This document shows, in pieces, positions 1-10,651 of a stretch of DNA of 64,000 nucleotides. Below the pieces are notes generated by a model. That model was not told the DNA's origin. It was given only the letters and a program-made list of their open reading frames with translations, and searched no databases. The stretch comes from Ischnura elegans. Taxonomy: Eukaryota > Arthropoda > Insecta > Odonata > Coenagrionidae. The translations under genes were made by a program, and so were the position numbers. The first letter of the stretch is position 1, and every line of letters starts with the position of its first letter. The DNA is taken from NCBI RefSeq assembly GCF_921293095.1, contig NC_060252.1, positions 3,596,001-3,660,000 on the forward strand, written 5' to 3'.

Positions 1-2444
1 TATGAGGTTAACCTGGATGTTTTCACTTTCTGTCACTTGAAATAGGCAACTTTATTCAACTCTATCGTCATTTTTTGGTTCCCTTCATTATAAAATTAGA
101 TATTAGCACTCAAATATGAGGTTAACCTGGATGTTTTCACTTTCTGTCCCTTGAAATAGGCAACTTTATTCAACTCTATCGTCATTTTTTGGTTCCGTTC
201 ATTATAAAATTAGATATTAGCACTCGAATATGAGGTTAACCTGGATGTTTTCACTTTCTGTCACTTGAAATAGGCAACTTTATTCAACTCTATCGTCATT
301 TTTTGTTTCCCTTCATTATAAAATTAGATATTAGCACTCGAATATGAGGTTAACCTGGATGTTTTCACTTTCTGTCACTTGAAATAGGCAACTTTATTCA
401 ACTCTATCGTCATTTTTTGGTTCCGTTCATTATAAAGTTAGATATTAGCACTCAAATATGAGGTTAACCTGGATGTTTTCACTTTCTGTCACTTGAAATA
501 GGCAACTTTATTCAACTCTATCGTCATTTTTTGGTTCCGTTCATTATAAAGTTAGATATTAGCACTCAAATATGAGGTTAACCTGGATGTTTTCACTTTC
601 TGTCACTTGAAATAGGCAACTTTATTCAACTCTATCGTCATTTTTTGGTTCCGTTCATTATAAAGTTAGATATTAGCACTCAAATATGAGGTTAACCTGG
701 ATGTTTTCACTTTCTGTCACTTGAAATAGGCAACTTTATTCAACTCTATCGTCATTTTTTGGTTCCCTTCATTATAAAATTAGATATTAGCACTCGAATA
801 TGAGGTTAACCTGGATGTTTTCACTTTCTGTCACTTGAAATAGGCAACTTTATTCAACTCTATCGTCATTTTTTGGTTCCGTTCATTATAAAATTAGATA
901 TTAGCACTCGAATATGAGGTTAACCTGGATGTTTTCACTTTCTGTCACTTGAAATAGGCAACTTTATTCAACTCTATCGTCATTTTTTGGTTCCGTTCAT
1001 TATAAAGTTAGATATTAGCACTCAAATATGAGGTTAACCTGGATGTTTTCACTTTCTGTCACTTGAAATAGGCAACTTTATTCAACTCTATCGTCATTTT
1101 TTGGTTCCGTTCATTATAAAGTTAGATATTAGCACTCAAATATGAGGTTAACCTGGATGTTTTCACTTTCTGTCACTTGAAATAGGCAACTTTATTCAAC
1201 TCTATCGTCATTTTTTGGTTCCGTTCATTATAAAGTTAGATATTAGCACTCAAATATGAGGTTAACCTGGATGTTTTCACTTTCTGTCACTTGAAATAGG
1301 CAACTTAATTCAACTCTATCGTCATTTTTTGGTTCCCTTCATTATAAAATTAGATATTAGCACTCGAATATGAGGTTAACCTGGATGTTTTCACTTTCTG
1401 TCACTTGAAATAGGCAACTTTATTCAACTCTATCGTCATTTTTTGGTTCCGTTCATTATAAAATTAGATATTAGCACTCGAATATGAGGTTAACCTGGAT
1501 GTTTTCACTTTCTGTCACTTGAAATAGGCAACTTTATTCAACTCTATCGTCTTTTTTTGGTTCCGTTCATTATAAAGTTAGATATTAGCACTCAAATATG
1601 AGGTTAACCTGGATGTTTTCACTTTCTGTCACTTGAAATAGGCAACTTTATTCAACTCTATCGTCATTTTTTGGTTCCCTTCATTATAAAATTAGATATT
1701 AGCACTCGAATATGAGGTTAACCTGGATGTTTTCACTTTCTGTCACTTGAAATAGGCAACTTTATTCAAATCTATCGTCTTTTTTTGGTTCCGTTCATTA
1801 TAAAGTTAGATATTAGCACTCAAATATGAGGTTAACCTGGATGTTTTCACTTTCTGTCACTTGAAATAGGCAACTTTATTCAACTCTATCGTCATTTTTT
1901 GGTTCCGTTCATTATAAAGTTAGATATTAGCACTCAAATATGAGGTTAACCTGGATGTTTTCACTTTCTGTCACTTGAAATAGGCAACTTTATTCAACTC
2001 TATCGTCATTTTTTGGTTCCCTTCATTATAAAATTAGATATTAGCAGTGAAATATGAGGTTAACCTGGATGTTTTCACTTTCTATCACTGGAAATAGGCA
2101 ACTTTATTCAACTCTATCGTCATTTTTTGGTTCCGTTCATTATAAAATTAGATATTAGCACTCGAATATGAGGTTAACCTGGATGTTTTCACTTTCTGTC
2201 ACTTGAAATAGGCAACTTTATTCAACTCTATCGTCTTTTTTTGGTTCCGTTCATTATAAAGTTAGATATTAGCACTCAAATATGAGATTAACCTGGATGT
2301 TTTCACTTTCTGTCACTTGAAATAGGCAACTTTATTCAACTCTATCGTCATTTTTTGGTTCCGTTCATTATAAAGTTAGATATTAGCACTGAAATATGAG
2401 GTTAACCTGGTTGTTTTCACTTTCTGTCAATTGGAAATGTCAAA
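1..2444. repeat. 114-bp tandem satellite, about 21.4 copies, with higher-order structure
   Basis: The unit starting TATGAGGTTAACCTGG recurs exactly every 114 bases (1, 115, 229, 343 and so on), with almost no indels. The array enters from beyond the left edge and decays after about 2444, where the last partial unit diverges. Three linked variable sites (CCG/CCC before TTCATTATAAA, AAATT/AAGTT, CTCAA/CTCGA) define monomer types. Copies 4-8 and 9-13 both read A-A-A-B-C, a 570-bp higher-order repeat, and the pattern then becomes irregular. No coding potential is visible. The role is unknown; centromeric, heterochromatic or dispersed satellite are all possible. Confidence 0.97.
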
Positions 2445-2680
2445 TATATTTAACCATATAACAATTGTTAAACTCCTTCGTGTTTTTTTCACTTGTAATT
2501 AATCCGTGCTCCATTTGTTACAACAATTTCTTCTGTCTTTCGTCCAATTTAACGTTTACACTTGCTTTTTGAATCGTACGTTTATATTTCACGGTATATG
2601 ATTATCGTCTGCAACGGGCGGTGTTGCCAAATTTAGGTTAGCTTTCATGTTATCTCTTTCTACATTAAGAACGACTCGGT

Positions 2681-3345
2681 AACGCGGGTTATAAATCGTA
2701 GTGGGAACGCTAGTTTCCGGATCACGGCGAGTAGACTTATTGGTGAGGGGGGGAGAAATTCGCGGCGAAGCGGGGTTGCGCCGCTACCCCGGCCACCGTG
2801 GCGTGGCAATCGCGTGACGTCAGGATAACAGCCAATCGGAATTGACTGCCAATGTCGTCTGCATATATTGCTGTATTTACGTATTACTTATTATTTTTTC
2901 TTATTTCCTTTAACCAGCGCGAATTTAGGGACAGGATTTTGTAGGGATCTTATAAGGATAGGGGTATTACTGCTTCAAATAAGTAAAAAATCCGGTTACG
3001 CTTCAAAAGCCTTTATTTTGAGCTGGTGTCTGTACATGAAAAATCGTTATTACAACAGAAATTATTCTTTAACAAGCAGGACAGGAGTCCACAAAATTCA
3101 CACGTAAAGCGGATAAGGATTAGTTTGTAAGAATTAATTGGAACGAAACTCCCACGTACCACTCGTACGTTCTACCAGTCTAAACTAACATTGTAAAAAG
3201 TTAGGAAAGCTCAAATCAATAAACATGGGTGAGCAATTCTAGTGAGCAATTGACGAACGTATTTCGTCTAACAACCACGAGATCAGGCAATTATTGAAGG
3301 CAGGAAAAACGTTGCGAGTACATATTTTTTTTAATAAGAGCGGGG
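2681..3345 (-). mobile_element. Interrupted remnant of a PIF/Harbinger element
   Basis: Positions 2681-2722 and about 3239-3345 match, in reverse complement, the right-hand part of the complete Harbinger element at 24283-25292: the GTAACGCGGGTTA subterminal block and the segment containing AACGTTGCGAGTACA. Between the blocks lie about 515 bases (2723-3238) absent from the complete copy, probably a later insertion. No TIR of this copy is visible, so it is a fragment. Confidence 0.7.
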
Positions 3346-3995
3346 ATTCCAGCATTAAATAAATCATAAATACTCTACACAGGATTCTCCACTCCCTTGG
3401 TTCCTGTGATTCCCACCGGTCGCATCAAATAGCGGCGCTGATGTAGCCAGCCCCGGTTGTTCCCAAGCGGCACGCCCACAAGAGGCACGCTACGCGGCGA
3501 ATTTGAATCCACGTTTCCCAACGCAGTGCTGTGAAGGGCAAAATTTGCTGGCGGAGCGGGAGCTCTCGTGGCGTCGAAGCAACGCGGAGCTGTGAAGGCA
3601 CCCTAATATGGCCGCGAGAGGCACGCTTTGTGGCGAATTTGAATCCATGTCTCAATCGTTCATTGCTAAAAAATAAAGTTCGTGTGAACTGCCCACGAAA
3701 ATATAACTATCACCGTGAGTTTAAGTAGTTTCCTGGTGGCGAATATGTACGTAATCACATATTCGGTACGCTTATTCACGTTGAGAGAAGGGAAGAATAA
3801 GTGGGTAAGGAAACGCTGTTAACTTTCCCTAGCCTGAATTAAGTTTGAGGGCCCATAGATATCAACCATGTCTTTAAACTTCCGGCACCTATGTTTTAGA
3901 GAATTAAAAATGATTCCTGCGCAGCTCATAAAGAAGAGCACTCGTTGACATCATTAGCAGACCACCTAGGCACACATGGGGACGGGTCAGATCCG
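3346..3995. other. Non-coding stretch with a short direct repeat and TIR-like motifs
   Basis: No gene seen. Two direct repeats begin GAGGCACGCT at 3482 and 3618 (offset 136) and share about 38 bases. The motif CTGTGAAGG(C/G)(A/C), also found at 24063, 32449, 34914 and 35031, occurs near 3541 and 3593. This suggests remains of an unclassified small DNA transposon. Confidence 0.5.
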
Positions 3996-3999
3996 GTAT

Positions 4000-5809
4000 T
4001 AGGACCATAGCAAGAATTTTTATCATACAGACTGTCCCAAGGGTCGTGTGTCATTTTTGACCTGTAATTTTAATAACTTTGCATGGAGCAATATTCATGA
4101 AAATTGTCACACTTATGGGGAAAGGTCCTAAGTTTTGTTGAGTGTAAGCAAAATTTTACAATTTTGACCTCACAAAGTAGGTCCAAACCAAAAATTTGAA
4201 TTTGCCTTATGGGGTTTCAATGTTAAAAAAATCGAGATAGACAAAAGTGTGAATTTCATTGACCGATTTGTCAATTCTTAGGTTTTCGGACACGAGAAAA
4301 CCGAAAATAACACTTTTATTTACGAATATTCAACCGTTGACCCAGTAAGGTCACCGTCAAGGTCATAAGGGTGCGAAAAATCCACAGAGAAAAAATCATT
4401 CGCCTTGACCGGGATTCGTGATTTTTTCTCTGTGGATTTTTCGCACAATGTGCATTGCGGGTGACTCCCGTAAAAGTTATCACCGTGGCTAGTCCCGGTA
4501 TACTTAAATTCGTCATAAGGGTGGCAAAAGGAATAGCATACCAACAAAGGTGTCGATCCATGGGTTTTGTAGGGTGCCCAAGTCATTGTTATTGTCCAAA
4601 TACCCGTATTATTCACTAATTGACCTCCGAGGGTCACCACGGGGGTCAAAGGTCATAGAGTTAAAAGTCGGGCAATCATAAAAACCAAGGGGTCAAACCA
4701 TAGGTTTTGAAGGGTGCCAAAGTCGGTTAGGGTGTTCGTAGATCCGTATTGTTGATTTTTTGACCTCCGAAGGTCACAATTGGGGTCAAAGGTCATAGAG
4801 TCAAACGTCGAGCCATCACGACGAACAACCTTTGGTTGGGGACATTAGTTTTCCTATTATTTAAAAACATACCTCTATGACCTCTGACCCCATTGTGACC
4901 CTCGCTGGTAATAAAAAGTCGACAATATGGATTTAAAAACAGCAAAACTGACTTGGGCACCCTTTAAAACACATTGTTACACTCTTTTGCTGTCATGGTG
5001 GGCCGATATAACTCTATGACCCTTGACCCCCATTATGACCTTCGGAGGTCAAAATATCAACAATACGGATGTACGAACAGCCTAACCGACTTTGGCACCC
5101 TTCAAAACCTATGGTTTGACACCTTGGTTGTCATGATGGCTCGACGTTTGAGTCTATGACCTTTGACCCCAATTGTGAACTTCGGAGGTCAAAAAATCAA
5201 CAATACGGATCTACGAACACCCTAACCGACTTTGGCACCCTTCAAAACCTATGGTTTGACCCCTTGGTTTTTATGATTGCCCGACTTTTAACTCTATGAC
5301 CTTTGACCCCCGTGGTGACCCTCGGAGGTCAATTAGTGAATAATACGGGTATTTGGACAATAACAATGACTTGGGCACCCTACAAAACCCATGGATCGAC
5401 ACCTTTGTTGGTATGCTATTCCTTTTGCCACCCTTATGACCTTGACGGTGGCCTTACTGGGTCAACGGTTGAATATTCGTGAATAAAAGTGTTATTTTCG
5501 GTTTTCTCGTGTCCGAAAACCTAAGAATTGACATATTGGTCAATGAATTTCACACTTTTGTCTATCTCGATTTTTTTGACATTGAAACCCCATAAGGCAA
5601 ATTCAAATGTTTGGTTTGGACCCACTTTGTGAGGTCAAAAGGTCAAAATTGTAAAATTTTGCTTACACTCAACAAAACTTAGGACCTTTCCCCATAAGTG
5701 TGACAATTTTCATGAATATTGCTCCATGCAAAGTTATTAAAATTACAGGTCAAAAATGAAACACGACCCTTGGGACAGTCTGTATGATAAAAATTCTTGC
5801 TATGGTCCT
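4000..5809. mobile_element. Foldback (long inverted repeat) element with GTAT target duplication
   Basis: The outer sequence AGGACCATAGCAAGAATTTT at 4001 is mirrored at 5790-5809, and the two arms match almost base for base over about 680 bases. The flanks are GTAT at 3996-3999 and 5810-5813, a likely 4-bp target duplication. Toward the middle the arms contain a tandem unit of about 141 bp with the sequence GACCTCCGAAGGTCA or close variants. The left arm holds 150 extra bases between two 12-bp direct repeats GTCATAAGGGTG (4362 and 4512), so the right arm probably lost that piece by recombination. It encodes no transposase. It split a THAP-like exon. Confidence 0.9.
4371..4446. repeat. Perfect 28-bp hairpin inside the foldback left arm
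   Basis: GTGCGAAAAATCCACAGAGA and the following eight bases are mirrored exactly after a 20-base loop, giving a 76-base stem-loop. It lies wholly within the segment missing from the right arm, so it has no partner there. Confidence 0.85.
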
Positions 5810-5813
5810 GTAT

Positions 5814-5891
5814 CCCCAACCGCTTATTTTCCCTCAGCTCCCAATCGTAGCCGGAGATGCATCCGGGCACAAAACACCGAGATTTACCCAT
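5814..5891 (-). pseudogene. THAP-type zinc-finger exon start, cut by the foldback element
   Basis: The minus-strand ATG at 5891 opens a frame starting MGKSRCFVPGCISGYDW. This is the usual opening of a THAP C2CH DNA-binding domain (Met, a few residues, Cys-x4-Cys, then Gly-Tyr). After about 26 codons it runs into the foldback element at 5809. On the far side (below 3996) the frame continues some 30 codons without the expected FxxPKDP block and stops. THAP domains are common at the start of P-element-like transposases and host transcription regulators. Here it looks like a dead fragment. Confidence 0.45.
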
Positions 5892-6151
5892 GATATTTCG
5901 TAAATATCTTACTGGTGGAGAAGTACTAAAAAAACACCAAAATCGGTGAAATTCTCGGCTCACAGAGGATGATAACAGCCGATCACTCATAAGCCGCCAC
6001 TGACAACAAGGCAAATGAATGGAATAGTAGTGTCGGTCGCGCCACGAGTGGCAAAAGTTGGAGTTTGAATTAATGCGCGGGACCCGTGTTCAAATTATGA
6101 CTGCTACTGCCACCTAGTGGGGCCTCCTTAGTAATGTAAACTCTAACTCTA

Positions 6152-6390
6152 CCAGTGAGAAATGGGTGGTGGAATCCACGTGGAACCCACGTGGAAATTA
6201 CGGTGGAGATTAGGTGGAAATGTAACGTGGATACCACGTGTTTTTGGAATCAACGTGAAATCCACGTGGAAATTTGGTGGAATCAACGTGGAACCCACGT
6301 GGAAAGTTGGTGGAATCAACGTGGAATCCACATGGAAATTTGGTGGAATCAACGTGGAACCCACGTGGAAATTTGGTGGAAAAATTAAAA
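6152..6390. repeat. 33-bp CACGTGG minisatellite at the left transposon end
   Basis: After the terminal CCAGTGAGAAATGGG, a 33-base unit (AACGTGGAACCCACGTGG plus AAATTTGGTGGAATC) repeats about four times, preceded by partial units. Because 33 is a multiple of three, five overlapping frames stay open on both strands and yield 11-residue peptide repeats. These are artefacts of the repeat. The same sequence begins the element at 16754. Confidence 0.9.
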
Positions 6391-6524
6391 TAGCCGTAGG
6401 TGCTCCCCCAAAACAATTAAACCCTCGACCACTATGTACCTGTTGCATTGGATTGTACGTATTGGTACTGTGTACCATGCAAATATGCCAAATACACAGG
6501 AGCTAATTATAGCTAATGTCCTTC

Positions 6525-6556
6525 CTTATACCATTCCAAAGTTGGAATGGTATAAG
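6525..6556. repeat. 15-bp perfect palindrome
   Basis: CTTATACCATTCCAA, two bases, then its exact reverse complement. It lies between the minisatellite and the 3' end of the DUF4806 gene. Function unknown. Confidence 0.8.
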
Positions 6557-6738
6557 CTAGAGAATACATAGAGAATGGTCAGGAAGTTAAGAATTCTAAC
6601 CAAACAATTTTTAGATAGCTCTTATTGGTGATTTTACCCATGTGTATTGCCATGATTTGGTTCATCTAATCAATTTTTAAATAAGTTTTAATGTAAATAA
6701 TAAGTTTAAATTTAAATGTTTCAAAAATGAGAAAACAC

Positions 6739-6744
6739 TTTATT
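6739..6744 (-). promoter_or_regulatory. Poly(A) signal of the DUF4806 gene
   Basis: AATAAA on the minus strand, about 50 bases past the stop codon at 6793-6795, correctly placed for the last exon of the gene. Confidence 0.6.
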
Positions 6745-6792
6745 AGTAAAGTATTTTAAAAGTTTCAATCTAAAAAAATTTAATATAACAAT

Positions 6793-8669
6793 TTAAAGTC
6801 TTCCATTCAATTCAATATCATCATAATCATCTTCGTCATCATATTCATCATCTTCATCGTCGTCACCTTCCTGCTTCCTTTTCTTAGCGTATTTCAGCCA
6901 ATTTTTAATGGCTGACTCAGCCACAACCAGATCACTTTCAGGGTGTTTCAACAGAATTGCACCTGAAAAGAAAACCTTTTTTTACTTAGACCATAAAAAC
7001 TGAAGTGAATAACGGAGGAGAATATATATGTTGAGTCACTTAAAGCTTGCAGCATATATCAAGAATTGTTGTCCCTTTAAATTCTAAATTTATTGGTGAA
7101 TATTGTAAGAATGCCATTGAATTATGTATAAGGAAAAGAGTATGCTGGTTAAATATCATTAAATTTGATTATCATGGTGGCATCCTGATGATATGCAAAG
7201 GGTAAGATATTCTCTGAAGGATGATGAAAAATAATCTTATTGTTACGATTTAAAAATGATAATCAAATAAACTGAAGCTCACTATAGCATACATTAAATA
7301 TTTATATCAACAGATATTTACCCAATAATGAGCAAGCTATTTAACTTAATCTCTTTCATCTTTAGCTACTCACCAAGAATTACTTCTTTTAAGCGAAGTT
7401 TATTAAATGCCTCTTTTGGAGGTTTGCCATTATAATTGAATTCTACTGCAAGTTTATTTGTCATAATTTTTCCCATCATTACAGATATAGATTTTGCATC
7501 ATTTTGCAGTACATAGCAGCTTAGGTAGTCCATCTAATAATAGAAATATATATGTATATATATATATCAGAGTATACCTTCTCATATCACCAAATTTGTA
7601 AAATTAAAATTTGAAATTGAATAAAAAAGCAGAATATCATCAGCAACATGTGTTAAGTTTTAACTTTCAGTCGTTTGGTCTATGAAATTAAATCATGTAA
7701 TACATAACATTTATACATACAGTAGCAGCAAAGTTTGACTTATTGTCCAGGAATCTTTCCATTTTCTCCAGTTTGACGTGAGATGTCACTGGAAAGGGTG
7801 GCAGGTTAGGAGGTCTTTCGACTCTCTTCAATGCAGGAGTTAATGTTCTATTTGTCTGGGCCTGATTCATTACCAGGATGTCCATTTTGCTGTTTAGCAA
7901 ACTAATAATTTTTCTCTGGCTTCTTAGTTCCCTGAGAACAACATCCAAAGTACCTAAAACATAAAATTGAAATATTATTCATTAATTACATGTGGAAAGT
8001 AGCATTCGTTTAATTAAAAAAGCAAATGTTAAGATTACCTTGCAAATCATCAACATTTTGTAGGGGTTGGCCAGTATCATTTCTGCCAATTTCTTGTGCA
8101 GCTACGTCTTCACCAGAGAAAGGCTGAAAATTACTGCTTCTTATTTTCTGCCTTTTTGCATTAACTGGCTCATCATTTTCCATCGATTCGCCCTTTTTTT
8201 CATTACTACACCCAATTCCTGTCTTTTGAATTGTGCTTTCAGCCTTCCTCCTTCCACTAGCAGTTGAAGTTGACGGCTGGTTATTATCAGCCTTCTTATG
8301 ATATTTGGGAACTGCTATTTCCTTGTCAAAAAAATGTGGCGGTGGATTCACTTTCTTTGAATTATGACTATATTCATCCTCAGCAGAGGATGATTCATCA
8401 TATCTCCTCTTTCTTTGTCTCCTCCTCTTGCCACATTCGTCACTCTCAAGGTTTGACGTCTCTTCAGCAAGCCTTGCCCCTTGCCTTGCTTCTAGATATG
8501 AGGCTGCAATTAAAATCCAGACATTAAAAGATAAGAAAATACAAACAGGATTTAAAGAAATAACTCAACCTTAGCCTTGACTTACCATAATACCGTTTCA
8601 AAATTGCTGAGTGAAGAGTCCAGTCACTCTGCGGACCAGTCTCCTTCCTTGCCATTTTTGTTACAAGAT
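6793..8669 (-). pseudogene. DUF4806 protein gene, downstream part (five exon pieces)
   Basis: The coding blocks, in transcription order, are 8669-8586 (rest of a split exon), 8503-8039, 7953-7721, 7533-7374 and 6962-6793 (stop TAA). All have GT/AG junctions and compatible frames. The first part continues the N-terminal piece at 12670-12817. The middle is a charged, low-complexity linker with KRRRQRKRR. The last three exons read RPPNLPPFPVTS, KMERFLDNKSNFAAT, then EFNYNGKPPKEAFNKL and SAIKNWLKYAKKR, the pattern I know from the DUF4806 domain. The protein ends in an acidic Asp/Glu tail. The family has no firmly established function and often occurs in transposon-linked proteins. Two 2-kb insertions split the upstream exon, so the copy is probably inactive unless they are spliced out. 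Confidence 0.75.
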
Positions 8670-8672
8670 TTG

Positions 8673-10648
8673 GGCTGCTATTCTGGATGGAATAGCATTA
8701 TGCTATTCTCCGATATTGCAACCGATGTTGCTATAATATAGCGTATTGCAACGCCTATGCTATTTGGTATTCAGAACGGTTGCAATTCGTGTTTTTACTA
8801 CACCGGAAGACGTAATTCTCAGAATAGCATAGGCCCGTAGCAATTCACTATTCTGAACGGCGAATTGCAACCGGTAGGCTTGCTATAATATTACGCGGTC
8901 TTCGAGGCCGACCTATTCGGTATTGCAACCCAGAAAACGTGCGCATTGCGATGTCGAATTGTTTTTCTGAGGTTAAAGTAACATAATCAAGTATTGAAAA
9001 ATGGAATAATAGCCAAAAATAAAATGATATCAGCTTTATTTTAATTAAATAATAGAAGCATAAGTGATGAATATTTAACTAGTTAAGTGAATTGGTTAGA
9101 AATTAACATTCGAGCTTAATATATGAAGCACAAGCTTGCTTCAACGAGAATTACTACGATTAGACCAAATTTTCCGTGTTTTATTCATATTTACAACTCA
9201 TAATTTTATTTCATCACTTGACTTGCTACTAAAAATATCCTCAATATAGGCTATGAGGTCGATTCTTGAAAATTTTCAAGATTGTGTTAACAGACTAACT
9301 CGCCAAATATAATAACAGTTATAGCTTTCAATGAAAACCATATATTACCATAATAATACCATATACTTTGATCAGCCGTTCATTTCCTCAATTGGACAGT
9401 ATATACAAATACATGCAACGAGTCGAAATTGTTTTCCCCACTATTCGCTACCTTCTACAATTAAAACTTAAAATTTACTAAATTATAACGGGCAGTCGAC
9501 TTGAAATACTTGCTTGAAAACAAAGGATTTCTCCGAACACCAATAAAGTTTCCGAACAAATATGATTCACCACAAACGTTTAATGGAATATTCATGTACA
9601 TCATAAACGCAATATATATCATGTGGAATTCAATACAAATTGTTTCCTCTATAGCCAAGCAAGTTATTCACACAATTAATTTTCAGTATATCGGCACAGT
9701 TCAGGGTCTATAAAAAATTTCAATGAGCACATTAAAATCAGCTGATACGAAAACAATGATAACTGACACAACAGCACTTTCCACACGATTCACTATTGCT
9801 AGATTCACTTTTTCACAGCTGTTCCATCATCCTCAAATTCACCATCACCTCCCTCTGCTTTTTCCAAATCTGCAGCTGAAATATCGATACTATTCCATCG
9901 TAATACATGAAAGCACAGCTGTGACGTTGCCACCTACTTCAGTTCCTAAACAGAGATTGAATACTGAAATTAGGGAGTCATATAATATAAAGTTGGTATT
10001 AAAAACGAAAGCTTCTAGTCCATACAATAAAGCTATATCGTCACGATCAAAGCAATAAAAGTTGGTACATATTTATTTTGACATGCAACGAACAGACAGA
10101 CTTCGAAGCCTAAGACAATTACGAAGAAAATCCAACATATTTAGCTTTCAATGATTATTTCGCATAACATATATCTCACGATAAAGGACCGATCGGATAT
10201 AGGTAAATGATTCAATATATATGCCCGATAAATCATCATTATAACAGTAAAATTATGACCTAACCCACCTGTCTGAAGCCATTGTGATATCAAAACAACA
10301 ACAATCAGCTGATTTCATAAACAATATTTTCAAAGCGTATTATATAAATCCACGGTTTAATATAATTTTTAAATGCAAATGAAGCAATTATTTTTAATTG
10401 CAAGTCAATATTCCATAAAATACAGAAAAATATATAAAATATCTTCTCCCTCATTGGTTGCGCAAACTGTTCAGAAAATTTTTCATACGGGAAGGGGCGG
10501 AGCTTCCAAATAGCTCACGCAAGAAATAGCATGCTGCTATTCCGAACAAAATTATTACTACACGTCATTCTGAATACGGGGTCGTTGCAATAATGACCCG
10601 CAGAATAGCATATGCTATTTTTTGCAACGCTTATCCAGAATAGCAGCC
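8673..10648. mobile_element. Non-autonomous DNA transposon, copy 1 of a tandem pair
   Basis: The TIRs read GGCTGCTATTCTGGAT at both ends, followed by AATAGCAT/ATGCTATT palindromes. TTG precedes copy 1 (8670-8672) and follows copy 2 (12667-12669), and CAG lies between the copies (10649-10651). Length is 1976 bp. The 3-bp duplication fits PIF/Harbinger or a CACTA relative, but no transposase is seen. Internal open frames are short and differ between the copies. Confidence 0.85.
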
Positions 10649-10651
10649 CAG

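Noticed and set aside
1-2444. Regular repeats resembling a CRISPR array
   Set aside because: The whole 114-bp unit repeats with no unique spacers, in a genome with spliceosomal introns.
3425-3728. Frames of 65-76 codons on both strands
   Set aside because: Repeat-derived GC-rich patch with a 136-bp direct repeat and no domain.
4316-4649. Two overlapping minus frames of 81 and 109 codons
   Set aside because: Inside the foldback arm; sequence is palindromic and non-coding.
6149-6506. Open frames of 68-114 codons on both strands
   Set aside because: They are by-products of a 33-bp tandem repeat that lacks stops in several frames.
9723-10058. 111-codon plus frame
   Set aside because: Lies in a non-autonomous transposon. 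The sister copy (11814-12011) has a shorter, shifted version, so there is no selection for coding.
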